A DNA stretch of 64,000 bases, taken from contig OZ037772.1 in assembly GCA_964035545.1 (NCBI GenBank), positions 1,019,001 through 1,083,000 of the forward strand. The letters are read 5' to 3'. The notes below the pieces were generated by a model. That model ran no database searches, had not been told where the DNA came from, and worked only from the letters and a program-made list of their open reading frames with translations. This DNA comes from Bugula neritina (Eukaryota > Bryozoa > Gymnolaemata > Cheilostomatida > Bugulidae). This document shows, in pieces, positions 42,373 to 52,700 of the stretch. The translations under genes were made by a program, and so were the position numbers. Position 1 is the first letter of the stretch. The number at the start of each line of letters is the position of its first letter.

Positions 42373-45125
42373 CTTCCGCCAACCGTGGGCCTCACGCCAA
42401 TCCCATCCGGGATAGGACTCGAAGAGGAGAAGAAGAGACCTCCACAGGGTCTGCCGATACCGAGTGGCAGAGGCCACGGAGACCTCGGAGACCGCAAGGT
42501 CTACCCGATCCTCCGGCCGTGTCACTCGAGACCCGGATGCAGCTAGAAGAAGCAGGATGGCAGGCACCTCGGAGATCTCGGAGACCGCAAGGTCTACCCG
42601 ATCCTCCAGCCTGGCCACTCCGTAACCGGTTCGCGGGGTTGCCCGAGGAGGTTGTGGAGGAGGATTCAGCTTACTCGCAAGAGTACCCCAAGCTACCCTC
42701 CCGACCTCAGAAAACCCCCGTTGTCTCTAAGACGAAGAGGAGGCCCGCTGTGCGGACCCAAGTTGTGTCTCCCCCAGAGACTGACCGCTCCAGGAGCACC
42801 CAGCCGTATGGAAGCAGCTACTTCCTGCCCGGAAAGATTTCGGGTAAAGCTGCCACATTCCTACTGGATACTGGGTGCACTACCAACCTGCTGAGTAGGC
42901 GTCTCTTTGACACTCTTGGTGCACGAGAGCGGGCGAGCCTCGAGCCGTATGAAGGTGCGCATGGTACGTTGGCGGACGGATCATGCATTCCTTTCTACGG
43001 CGTCATTTCACTACCTGGACGCGTCCGTGATCAAGCAATTCACGAGACGTTCATAGTCAGCCAGCTGAAGGAGGACGCCATCCTGGGAATGCCGTTTCTG
43101 GAGAAACACCAGTGTTACATGGATTTCCAGAAGTCAGTGGTGGTGATGGCTGGGAAGGAGCTTGTCTGCGTCGACAAGTTCGGAAGGCCCTTGGTGGGCG
43201 GAGTCCAGGTAGTGCGGGACTGCACGGTTCCGGGGAGATCCCAGGCGACTCTTCGCTGCAGAGTCAACTGCAAAGGGATCGCCGGCCTGGGGGTGGTTGA
43301 GGGAACGCACGGAGCGATCCGACTAGCAAACAGCCTGAATCGGCTAGATTGTCGGCAGGAGCTCCTCGTGCAGTGCATCAACCCCTTCACGGAACCTATC
43401 CGATTATCGGCCGGAGCGCTGGTGGGGAAGTACCACTCCATCCAGGAAGCGGATGTGGGTCCGGCACTGGAGACAGTGGCCGACACCCAGGGTAAACCCC
43501 CTCACACCAGACGAGGAGCAGTCCCGGAGCATGTGGCTGACCTATACGATGGAGCGTGCGGAAACTGTACCAGTAGTACTGAACGCCAAGTACTGGCTCA
43601 ACTACTTGCAGAGTACAGTGATGTCTTCAGTCGTGGCGATGAAGACATGGGGCTGACCAAGATCATCTCCCACGAGATACCCCTGGCAGCCGGCACCACT
43701 CCCATTAGGCAGCCTACCCGGCGTCTAGGCCCGGAGAAGGAGAAGGAGGTGAGCCGACAGGTACAGGATCTTCTCGACCGGAATCTGATTGAGCCTGCCC
43801 ACGGTGCGTGGAGCTCTCCAGTAGTCTTGGTCAAGAAGAAGGATGGTAGCTGGAGATTCTGTGTGGACTACCGCAGACTCAACAGCGTTACCATCCAGGA
43901 CGCCTACCCTCTCCCACGGATAGATGAGTCTCTAGATGCCCTCGCGGGTAGCAAGTACTTCAGTACTTTGGATCTGCTTAGCGGGTACTGGCAAGTACCC
44001 CTCAGTCCTGATGCCCAGGACAAAGCAGCATTCATCACTCGCGACGGGCTCTGGAAGTGGAAAGTACTGCCATTTGGACTAACGTCCGCTCCGGCAACTT
44101 TCCAACGGCTCATGGAGCAGGTCCTCAGTGGGTTACACTGGAAGACCCTCCTCATCTATCTAGACGACGTCATTGTCATTTCCCCAGACTTCTCGACTCA
44201 TGTCAGTCGTCTGCGGGAGGTCTTTGACCGTCTCCGGGCAGCTGGACTGAAGCTGAAGCCCTCCAAGTGTGCACTCCTGCAGCCAGAAGTCACGTACCTT
44301 GGCCATGTGGTTGGCCGTGATGGGGTCGCTACCGACCCAGAGAAGGTACAGGCTGTGAAGGAGTGGACTGTCCCCCGTGACCTCCCTGAGTTGCGCGCGT
44401 TCCTGGGCCTAGTAGGGTACTACCGGCAGTACATACCTGGCTTCGCAGGAGTGGCTCAGCCGTTAAATCGGCTGACCGCAAAGGGGGTCCGGTGGCAGTG
44501 GACACAGGAGGAGCAGCAGGCATTTGACCACCTCAAGCAGCGGCTAATGGAGGCGCCAATTCTGGCGTATCCTGACCCAGCCCAAGAGTACATCCTAGAC
44601 ACCGACGCCAGCGACCACAGCGTGGGAGCTGTCCTGTCTCAAGTCCAGGGTGGAAGTGAGGTGGTCGTGGCTTACTACAGCAAGACTCTCGCGGCCGCCG
44701 AGAAGAACTACTGCACCACTAGGAAGGAACTCCTAGCAGTAGTCAAGGCGGTCAAGCACTTTCGGCCATATCTGTATGGGAGAACGTTCCGTTTGCGAAC
44801 AGACCATGCATCACTGATATGGCTGTGTAAACGTGCAGAGCCCTCGAGCCAGGTGGCTCGTTGGCTAGAGATTCTTGCCGAGTTCTCTTACCGGATAGAG
44901 CACCGTGCTGGCCGGAAGCACGGGAACGCTGACGGCATGAGCCGCCGGCCGGTAGGAGACTGTAAGCAGTGCCTGCACATTGAGAAGCGGGACGGGGGAC
45001 CCGCTCGCCTTGACGTGGAAACGGAGTTAGGGGAGGGCGCCGTCTATCGGTGGGAGCACGGCCATCTTCGGAATGACTCGGGACGTACGACTGCGGGTAC
45101 GGCAATGCGAGGTCTGCCAAGCTAG
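42336..45125 (+). CDS. pol: Gypsy-2 pol, N-terminal part: protease, RT, RNase H
   Basis: Open in the -1 frame from 42336; first ATG at 42519 (868 codons from there). Protease 'FLLDTGCTTNLLS' (DTG intact), RT 'YLDDVIV', and RNase H with 'LDTDAS', 'TDHAS' and 'NADGMSRR'. A 93-bp direct repeat (42481-42514 and 42574-42607) encodes 'RRPQGLPDPPA' twice. After 'YRWEHGHLR', which aligns with 'FDWDQGQLR' of Gypsy-1, about 134 residues are missing and the frame changes, ending in TAG at 45123-45125. The missing part includes the linker and the two His of the integrase HHCC motif. Confidence 0.9.
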   Translation, partial: RPRAFKHPRLTVTSANRGPHANPIRDRTRRGEEETSTGSADTEWQRPRRPRRPQGLPDPPAVSLETRMQLEEAGWQAPRRSRRPQGLPDPPAWPLRNRFAGLPEEVVEEDSAYSQEYPKLPSRPQKTPVVSKTKRRPAVRTQVVSPPETDRSRSTQPYGSSYFLPGKISGKAATFLLDTGCTTNLLSRRLFDTLGARERASLEPYEGAHGTLADGSCIPFYGVISLPGRVRDQAIHETFIVSQLKEDAILGMPFLEKHQCYMDFQKSVVVMAGKELVCVDKFGRPLVGGVQVVRDCTVPGRSQATLRCRVNCKGIAGLGVVEGTHGAIRLANSLNRLDCRQELLVQCINPFTEPIRLSAGALVGKYHSIQEADVGPALETVADTQGKPPHTRRGAVPEHVADLYDGACGNCTSSTERQVLAQLLAEYSDVFSRGDEDMGLTKIISHEIPLAAGTTPIRQPTRRLGPEKEKEVSRQVQDLLDRNLIEPAHGAWSSPVVLVKKKDGSWRFCVDYRRLNSVTIQDAYPLPRIDESLDALAGSKYFSTLDLLSGYWQVPLSPDAQDKAAFITRDGLWKWKVLPFGLTSAPATFQRLMEQVLSGLHWKTLLIYLDDVIVISPDFSTHVSRLREVFDRLRAAGLKLKPSKCALLQPEVTYLGHVVGRDGVATDPEKVQAVKEWTVPRDLPELRAFLGLVGYYRQYIPGFAGVAQPLNRLTAKGVRWQWTQEEQQAFDHLKQRLMEAPILAYPDPAQEYILDTDASDHSVGAVLSQVQGGSEVVVAYYSKTLAAAEKNYCTTRKELLAVVKAVKHFRPYLYGRTFRLRTDHASLIWLCKRAEPSSQVARWLEILAEFSYRIEHRAGRKHGNADGMSRRPVGDCKQCLHIEKRDGGPARLDVETELGEGAVYRWEHGHLRNDSGRTTAGTAMRGLPS
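42348..42391 (+). promoter_or_regulatory. Gypsy-2 gag-pol -1 ribosomal frameshift signal
   Basis: Canonical slippery heptamer T-TTA-AAC (42348-42354) in exact gag phase, a 6-nt spacer, then GGCTCACGGT (42361-42370) pairing with ACCGTGGGCC (42382-42391): ten base pairs including one T.G wobble, with an 11-nt loop. The pol frame is open from 42336, so the overlap contains the signal. Confidence 0.85.
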
Positions 45126-47055
45126 CAAGCATGGCCGCCCCACGGAAACCACTGGTCGACGCCGGCTATACGCTGGTCGACCGTGGCAAGTAGTGGCGGT
45201 AGACCTCGTCGGGCCTATGCCGTTATCCGCCAGAGGGAACACCTGGATACTGGTGCTCACGGACCACTTTACCCGGTGGGCAGATGCTCTGGCTATTCCA
45301 GACGCAACAGCCCCCACGGTGGCCCGGACCCTGGACCAACATGTGTTCTGTTACCTCGGTTTACCCGAGCAGATACATACGGACCAGGGTGCCCAGTTCC
45401 AGTCCCAGCTCATGGGAGACCTCTGCCGGATATGGGGGGTGAACCAGAGTCGGACCACCCCATATCACCCGCAAGGGAACGGAGTCGTCGAGCGGAACAA
45501 CAGGATGTTGGGTGACGCCCTCAGGAGCCTGCTCCTTGGTCGAGGTCAGGAAGAATGGGACGTGGTGCTGCCGCAAATCATGCGGGCTTACCGCAGCACA
45601 CCACACTCCGCCACGCAGGAGACCCCAAACTTCCTGATGCTAGGCCGAGAGACGCGGGTTCCGGAACACCTGACATACCATGTTCCTGCCCCCGAGTCAC
45701 CGGTACACGAATATGTGGAGGGTCTGATAGACATCATGGGCAAAGCTCATGATGCACTGCGTACCCAGCAGTGGCAGACCCGCACAGAGGACTCGGAAGA
45801 GCCCCCGTTGTACCAAGTGGGAGACTGGGTCTGGATGGTGAGCTACCGTAGGCGACGCGGACAGTCGGCTAAACTTCAGCCCAAGTTCGTCGGTCCCTAC
45901 TGTGTAGTGGAGGTGCTGCCCAACCACACATACCGTGTGGAGCGCTCTGGACAGGTCTCGGTCCAGAGCGAGCAGCGCCTGAAGCCTTACCATGCCAGCC
46001 CAGACGCAGTGGGTGAGGCTCCACCCCTCCTGGAGCCCCACCGCCAGCCCAACCGTCGAGGACGGGCCACCCAGCCCCGAGAGGTGGAAATTGTGGTTCC
46101 CAGAGAGTCGGACCAGGAGCAGGCCGCCTTGATAGAGCAGCTGGAGCGACAGCAGAGAGAAGAGCGGGAACAGGAACAGCGGCAAGCCCTAGGACCACCA
46201 CCCTCCCTGGGGGAGGACACCCCCACCCCCGTGTTGGGTGAAGGCGGGGACCCCCCTACTAGGGTAGCACAGGAGCCACCAACACCACCGGTGCCTGTTC
46301 CAATTGAGAGGAGCCAGCGGTCAAGAAGACCCCCTAGGTATCTGGCAGACTATGCTGTAGGGCACCTGGAGTGGCCCCCTCATGAAGACAACCCACCCAG
46401 TACGGACGACCACCCCATCTTGGCTGGAAATTCCCTCCATCACCCCGGAGAATTCCACCAAGAAGAAGATTTCACACAGCTAGCACGTGAGTTACAGCTC
46501 AAGTTGAATTGTAATCCTGATACCCCTAAGTATAATTTAAACACTGTTATTCAGACACTAGCATCAGCTATGGGAGTTACCTCGCCAGATACCCAAACAG
46601 AGGAGCGTAAGGATACCGAGGAGGCCAGTCGATCCGACTCCCCTCCCCCACCAGCTCCTGTTTCGGCTCCCCGCAGCCAGCAGTACGACACCCCCTCTTC
46701 CGAGGTGTGTTCCGCCAGCGTTAGTGGCCCTGACCCCGAACCGGTTGAGCTCCAGCTCACAGCTGGGGAGGAGCAGGGCACTCTATACGGCGACCACCTC
46801 GCAGGCAGAGACGGAGAGGACCCTCCAATACTGGCAATGCCTCGGGCCCTGGTCGCCCGCCAGTATTGGATATCTGGAGCACCAGGCAACCAGATAGAAG
46901 AACAGACTCAGCCAACCCACCCACAATTGCCCCGTCACGGGCAGAGTATGGCACTTCCTTACCGAGAGTGCGTCCTGGATAGCGCAATCGAGGCCTGGTC
47001 CCATATCCTCGATCCAAGTACAGAAGAGATAGAAAGCCTGGTGCACCACCTCTAA
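45073..47055 (+). CDS. Gypsy-2 pol, C-terminal part: integrase core and tail (frame-shifted)
   Basis: 660 codons from ATG 45073, starting at 'MTRDVRLRVRQCEVCQASKH', equivalent to Gypsy-1 residues about 1030-1049. It keeps the two Cys of HHCC and the catalytic core ('VAVDLVGP' D, 'HTDQGAQF' D, 'GNGVVERNN' E) and the GPY/F module ('KFVGPYCVVEVLPNHTY'). It lacks the HH part. The C-terminal 300 residues are rich in Pro, Glu and Gln and differ from Gypsy-1. It overlaps the preceding ORF by 53 bp in another frame. Confidence 0.85.
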   Translation: MTRDVRLRVRQCEVCQASKHGRPTETTGRRRLYAGRPWQVVAVDLVGPMPLSARGNTWILVLTDHFTRWADALAIPDATAPTVARTLDQHVFCYLGLPEQIHTDQGAQFQSQLMGDLCRIWGVNQSRTTPYHPQGNGVVERNNRMLGDALRSLLLGRGQEEWDVVLPQIMRAYRSTPHSATQETPNFLMLGRETRVPEHLTYHVPAPESPVHEYVEGLIDIMGKAHDALRTQQWQTRTEDSEEPPLYQVGDWVWMVSYRRRRGQSAKLQPKFVGPYCVVEVLPNHTYRVERSGQVSVQSEQRLKPYHASPDAVGEAPPLLEPHRQPNRRGRATQPREVEIVVPRESDQEQAALIEQLERQQREEREQEQRQALGPPPSLGEDTPTPVLGEGGDPPTRVAQEPPTPPVPVPIERSQRSRRPPRYLADYAVGHLEWPPHEDNPPSTDDHPILAGNSLHHPGEFHQEEDFTQLARELQLKLNCNPDTPKYNLNTVIQTLASAMGVTSPDTQTEERKDTEEASRSDSPPPPAPVSAPRSQQYDTPSSEVCSASVSGPDPEPVELQLTAGEEQGTLYGDHLAGRDGEDPPILAMPRALVARQYWISGAPGNQIEEQTQPTHPQLPRHGQSMALPYRECVLDSAIEAWSHILDPSTEEIESLVHHL

Positions 47056-47244
47056 TGATAAAACCGGACAACCAGGGGCCGCTGGCAATAGCCAACTGAG
47101 CTGTAAATGTTCTCGGGTTACGTGTGATTAATCATAATACTTTCCTGTTAACCGCATATTTTTCTACGTTTGTGTTTCGTTTTTTTTTTGTGTGGAATCA
47201 TTGTTTTGTTATCGAAAAGGGGATGCTTTTCGATGGGGGGAGAA

Positions 47245-47811
47245 TGTGATAGATTCTCATCCTCTACTGTTTTCAAGTAACTGCGTGTGTCAGTATTATA
47301 ATTACTGTTGCGTATATTTTGAATGCTGTAATTGTAGCTAAGTTGCACTAACTTTCTAATGCCTTATTATTGTGATTAAGCTTTCAGTATAATGTAATTT
47401 TCATTAAATACGCATTTCCAGAGTTATTTTCCCTTTTTGCTATTTCATCGTTTTGCATTAATACTGATACTGGAAATTTGTGTAGCTTTTATGAATGCCT
47501 TCAATAGGTTGTTATTATAGCTAAATTCTTGGCCTATTGAATTATTCATTCTCCTTTGTCTATTTTTCTTTTGTTACTGTCAAGCTTAACTTTCTTTTGT
47601 CTGTTGGAACATTCTAGATGTGAATTCTTGTGTATAAAAGCAGGCGAGTTTCCAGTGTAGATTCAGACTACTACTGGAGCTCGCTGGTAGTAGGACCACA
47701 TGAGCTGTATCTGATACAATAAAGGTTATCCTCATTTGTACTCAAATACTTGGCTTATTCTTTCTAGAGCATGTAGGCACTAGTTGCATTCAGAACCCAC
47801 AGTTTACTACA
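47245..47811 (+). repeat. Gypsy-2 3' LTR
   Basis: 567 bp; same TATA and AATAAA signals as the 5' copy; followed by the CTAT duplication. Confidence 0.93.
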
Positions 47812-48601
47812 CTATTACTATTAGTATTACTTACAACTTGCTTATGCAAGAGAATTAAATCTTTAAAGCGTAGCATCCTTTTCAAGCAAAATAAGGATAA
47901 TAAGTTTCGTCAAATTGAGTTAAAAACTACAACTAATAAGTCACAAGTATAAAGCAACTTATGCTCAGTCATCACTAATCCTAGTGGGTACGGCAAGCAT
48001 AATATAGCATAATTTATTTCACAATGCGACAAGATTATCTAGACGGTGCGCTTACGCCTCTCAATATCCAATTGTACGGTTCTCATGACTTTATAATCCG
48101 TTTTTGAGAAGCAAGGCTAGATAGAAGTTAATGATCGATATTGACTCGCTAAGAGTTTTCATGTAAACCCGCAAACTACAACTTTTAACTTGACCGCAAA
48201 GCTGGAAGTACGATAAGCGTCGCCGTATTGTTTTCAAGCGAATTTTAGTTGACTTCTTTCAAACTGCTGAGGAGTAATATTTGCTTCCATTTTATGTCTG
48301 TATCAGCCATCAGGGCTATCGCGATACAATTGTAAATGTTCTTAATTCAATCAATATTATAAAATAAATAATGTAGGAAATTCAATTTTGACTATGTAGA
48401 ATAATCTCAATCTGAATAAGTATTATTTATTTATTGTAACACTTGCACTTCGTCTTACTCTTAGTCTTACTGTTACTCTTAGTCAGATAACATAGTACAT
48501 ACTCATACTGATACTCAATCCCATACTCAATCTCATACTGAGTCTGATACTCATAGTCATAGTGATAGTCTTTGCCAGATTATTGCTAGATGATTTAAGC
48601 T

Positions 48602-48660
48602 AGTACTAGTACTACTACTAGTAGTACTAGTACTAGTAGTACTACTACTAGTACTAATAT
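48602..48660. repeat. ACT/AGT trinucleotide palindromic tract
   Basis: Alternating runs of ACT and AGT (TAGTACTACTACTAGTAGTA core) that are mutual reverse complements, able to fold into long hairpins. Confidence 0.8.
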
Positions 48661-49077
48661 TAATAATCACAGTACTAACTTTACTAACTACTAATAGTAA
48701 TACTAATAGTATTAGAGTAATACTAATACTAATAGTAATACTACCACTAGTAGTAGCAGTAGTGCTAGTAGTAGTAGGCTACATGATGATGATCATTATG
48801 ATTATGATTATGAAGATGGTTATTACTATAACTATTACGGTATGAGTATAACTATAACTGTATTAGTATTTGATTTTATTTTGCATTGCTAATTGAAGAC
48901 CATGCGTTAAAATTAACTGTTTCTCTCTTTTCTAAGTTACATTTCAAGTTGCACACTAATAGACATATATGCTTTCAATTTTTTTGGTCTATCTTCAAGT
49001 TGTGAAACTTGACCAGTATGACTACGACTAACTGTAACTAGAATAAAATATTGAATAATAGAGAAGTTCCATACCGT

Positions 49078-49155
49078 TACACCTCCTTTGACTTGTGCTA
49101 CCGTCGGTAGTGCTAAAAGAGTGGAGCCAAAGAAAAGCATAATCACAGAATTCAC
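49078..49155 (-). CDS. possible first exon with signal peptide, minus strand
   Basis: ATG at 49155 starts 'MNSVIMLFFGSTLLALPTVA', with the short polar start, hydrophobic core and small residues expected of a secretory signal (possible cut after TVA). The frame remains open to a possible donor GGAG|GTGTAA near 49081. No following exon was recognised, so this may be chance. Confidence 0.3.
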
Positions 49156-50329
49156 AGCCTGCTGGTTTGAGATTTTTGTGGTCTAGAGATTGTACTGGGT
49201 TACAGAGATCTTTTTCCGTCTGTGAATTTTTGATCCCTGCGGTTGTTTCTGACTGTGGGTAGTTGGAGGTGTTGAGGGAGTGGGCTCACTGGGTAGGCTA
49301 TATTATTGTAATCATTTTAACCAACTTAACAGTTTACTAATTCATTGTCTAACTCTGTCTGTCTTAGTCTAGTAACACTGTTTATTTATTTATTTACTTA
49401 TTAATTTATTTATTCGACTAAATCTTGTCTGTCTTTGTCTCGTAACACTATTTATTTATTTATTTACCTAATAATTTAATTAAATTACTAGTTTATATTA
49501 CCAAGTTATATTACTAGTTTATATTACCAAGTTATATTACTAGTTTATGTTACCAAGTTATATTAATAGTTTATGTAACCAAGTTATATTACTAGTTTAT
49601 GTTACCAGTTTATGTTACCTGCGAGTGTGGTGCCTGTGTTGGGGTATGTGACCTTGACAGAGACTGTGGGAAGCTGCAGATCTGTTTGGAGAAAAGATGT
49701 TATCAGCAGGCCTCACAAGATGACAGAACAGTTGTCTGGGATCTTTATCACTCTGAACTAGTAGAATGTTCTTCAGGTATGAATACGAAATCGTTGACCT
49801 TTACTCCATTGGAGTTTAAAAGTGTTGCTTTTTGTTGTACTTATATCTGTGCTGGCCAGGATTTTTGAATGATTTTTGTTATGTATTTACATAACAGAGT
49901 GTAAAATTAAAGCTGAATTTGCTTTATTTTCTACATATTTTTGTTTGCGATTTTTCAGTAGAAACGAGGCATCACACTTGGTGTGATTATCAGCATTTTT
50001 TTGTAGAGATCAAATTTATCAAAAGAGTTTCATACACTTGTATTTATTTAGACTCGGACTGTGTTGGTGTGTGTGTGTGTGGGAGGACTTTGCTCAGACA
50101 CCTGCAAGTACGAGCTGTCATGCACACTTGGCAGGACGTGTCAAGGTTGCAGGTGCTTCTATTCGTGTACTGACAACACAGCCTGTCCTAGTGATGGACA
50201 GATCTGTCACCATGGTGTCTGTAAAGAGGGCTGTCAGGTGAGTAGTCGCTATGACTTACACTGCGAGTTATTGATGAATTTTATACTATGAGTTATGACT
50301 ACCTACTATAATTTATACTGCGAGGCCAA

Positions 50330-50494
50330 GTAGCTGCTGTAACTTATATTGTGAGTCATGACTAACTAATATCACTTATACTGTGAGTCATGAATAACTG
50401 ATATCACTTATACTGTGAGTCATGACTAACTGATATCACTTATACTGTGAGTCAATTATCAAAAATAGCAAAGAAGTAGAGATATACTGTGTAT
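50330..50494. repeat. 32-bp tandem repeat plus unique tail, intron copy 1
   Basis: Unit CTTATACTGTGAGTCATGAC + TAACTGATATCA, about 4 copies, ending with GTGAGTCAATTATCAAAAAT and a 40-bp tail found again in the next intron (51125-51280). Confidence 0.88.
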
Positions 50495-50504
50495 TAAATT
50501 TAGT

Positions 50505-50622
50505 AAAGTTGCTAAATTATGACTGGATGCTTTTCCTTGCATCACCAAAGGTTTTTACTGGGGCTTAAACCCATGGCTTTAAGTTTACTAAGCAAACACT
50601 CTAACCCCTAGATCACTGCTGC
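50505..50622 (-). repeat. tRNA-derived SINE copy, minus strand
   Basis: On the minus strand: GTGATCTAGGGGTTAGAGTG (box A-like), later GGGTTTAAGCCCC (box B-like), then tail AGCATCCAGTCATAATTTAG. Same family as 29112-29378. Confidence 0.7.
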
Positions 50623-51124
50623 ATTTGCTAATGATCACACTTTATGTATGATTGGTACCCAAATAGGACAGAGCAAAGATAACTAAAGCGAAGATAGAAT
50701 ATATTTTGACACTGCGGAAAAGAATTAAGCATAGGGCGTGTTATCTCATAAAGCCTTTCAACTCCAGGTACACGTGTAAGAATCAAAATCTCTGCCCCAT
50801 CAGCTTGCGAGAAGACGTGCAGTCTGTCAAGTGAGTGTACCCAGCACCAGACCTGTTCATCGGGCACCTGCAAGTCTACCATCAGCTCAGGATGTTTTCG
50901 GGACTCTGACTGCCAACTACCTGCTCTCTTCTGTCACCACATGTCTAAGAAGTGTGAGATAAAGATTCAGCTGGATCTAAATGTGGAGCTGCCTTCAGTC
51001 ACTTTGTGAGTTTAAATATTAGTAATGTCATGCAGGATGTGAGTGAAAAGAGATGGTCACGGTTGTTCCTCGGCCACAACAACCCATGTTACCACCATGA
51101 TAAAAGAACAGTTCTAGTTTAGAA

Positions 51125-51280
51125 ATCACTTATACTGTGAGTCATGACTAACTGATATCACTGATAATGTGAGTCATGACTAACTGATATCACTTATACT
51201 GTGAGTCATGACTAACTGATATCACTTATACTGTGAGTCAATTATCAAAAATAGCAAAGAAGTAGAGATATGTTGTGTAT
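51125..51280. repeat. 32-bp tandem repeat plus unique tail, intron copy 2
   Basis: Same 32-bp units and the same non-repetitive tail (CAATTATCAAAAATAGCAAA...) as at 50330-50494, in the following intron. Confidence 0.88.
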
Positions 51281-51493
51281 GTGAGATATGTGAGGTTATT
51301 TAGTGACTAGTTCGCTATTTATAGAGTTTTGTTTCTGTTAATAGACTGTACTGAAGATGAACAATGTGGATCTGAGTTTACTGAATGCATATCCAACATA
51401 TGCTATCAGCTTTATCCTCTCAACAATCCAGATCTTTCTGATACTGAGCAGGACAGACTCTTTGATGATCGGCTGGATCTACAGAATGATGGT

Positions 51494-52385
51494 AAGTTAC
51501 TCTGTTAGTATAGTTTCTCTGTTAGTACAGTTACTCTGTTAGTACAGTTACTCTGTTAGTATAGTTACTCTGTTAGTACAGTTACTCTGTTAGTACAGTT
51601 ACTCTGTTAGTACAGTTACTCTGTTAGTACAGTTACTCTGTTAGTACAGTTACTCTGTTAGTATAGTTACTCTGTTAGTATAGTTACTCTGTTAGTACAG
51701 TTACTCTGTTAGTACAGTTACTCTGTTAGTATAGTTACTCTGTTAGTACAGTTACTCTGTTAGTACAATTACTCTGTTAGTATAGTTACTCTGTTAGTAT
51801 AGTTACTCTGTTAGTATAGTTACTCTGTTAGTACAGTTACTCTGTTAGTATAGTTACTCTGTTAGTATAGTTACTCTGTTAGTACAGTTACTCTGCTAGT
51901 ATAGTTACTCTGTTATTATAGTTACTCTGTTAGTACAGTTACTCTGTTAGTACAGTTACTCTGTTAGTATAGTTACTCTGTTAGTATAGTTACTCTGTTA
52001 GTACAGTTACTCTGTTAGTATAGTTACTTTGTTAGTAGAGTTACTCTGTTAGTATAGTTACTCTGTTAGTACAGTTACTCTGTTAGTATAGTTACTCTGT
52101 TAGTATAGTTACTCTGCTAATACAGTTACTCTGTTAGTATAGTTACTCTGTTAGTATAGTCACTCTGTTAGTACAGTTACTCTGTTAGTATAGTTACTCT
52201 GTTAGTACAGTTACTCTGTTAGTATAGTTACTCTGTTAGTATAGTTACTCTGCTAATACAGTTACTCTGTTAGTATAGTTACTCTGTTAGTATAGTCACT
52301 CTGTTAGTACAGTTACTCTGTTAGTACAGTTACTCTGTTAGTACAGTTACTCTGTTAGTATAGTTACTCTGTTAGTATAGTTACA
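51494..52385. repeat. 17-bp minisatellite, about 52 copies, starting at a splice donor
   Basis: Unit AGTTACTCTGTTAGTAT/C. The first unit begins in the donor GATG|GTAAGTTACTCTGTTAG of the preceding exon and the array fills the intron up to 70 bp before the next exon. A/C-T/C variants are interspersed in a non-random-looking order. Confidence 0.95.
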
Positions 52386-52631
52386 GTAACAGTTTGCTAG
52401 TCATAATAACTTTCACTGTTAGTTGCTTAACAAGTTATTCTACATCTCTTGTAGCCACAACCAAAGTGGTGTCTATATATCCTGCTAGTGACTTGAGTAA
52501 TGACTCATATGTCTCCTACAGTACGAGTGGTCAGCTTGCGGCAGTGTTGGAAGAGAGTGGAGACAACTTGGATCAGAGGTATAGGTATTGCTTAGTATAA
52601 GTTATACCATTACCATATATAAGCAGAATGA

Positions 52632-52700
52632 CAGATGAACTGACTGACAGACTGACTGACTGACTGACTGACAAACTGACTGACTGACTGACTGGACAGA
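52632..52700. repeat. (CTGA)n microsatellite
   Basis: Interrupted CTGA/GACTG run in an intron of the collagen-like gene. Confidence 0.85.

Larger units (their letters stand above)
40850..47811 (+). mobile_element. Gypsy-2: Ty3/gypsy LTR retrotransposon, internally deleted
   Basis: 6962 bp on the plus strand. LTRs at 40850-41416 and 47245-47811 are both 567 bp and differ at three positions that I could see (about 0.5%). CTAT is duplicated at 40846-40849 and 47812-47815. A primer-binding-site candidate, TGGTGGCAGCGGTGGGAT, starts one base after the 5' LTR. A purine-rich run (GATGGGGGGAGAA) precedes the 3' LTR. Gag and most of pol are open and closely related to Gypsy-1, but a deletion between RNase H and integrase shifts the frame, so this copy probably needs help in trans. 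Confidence 0.93.
47816..49598. other. simple-sequence rich intergenic region
   Basis: Includes TACTCA/TAGTCA-type runs (48450-48570), an ACT/AGT palindromic tract (about 48602-48660), TTA/TAG triplet runs (48660-48780), and TTTATTTA runs (49378-49480). No gene is certain apart from the possible signal-peptide exon listed separately. Confidence 0.6.

Noticed and set aside
42066-42497. 143-codon minus-strand ORF across Gypsy-2 gag end
   Set aside because: Antisense shadow of GC-rich gag.
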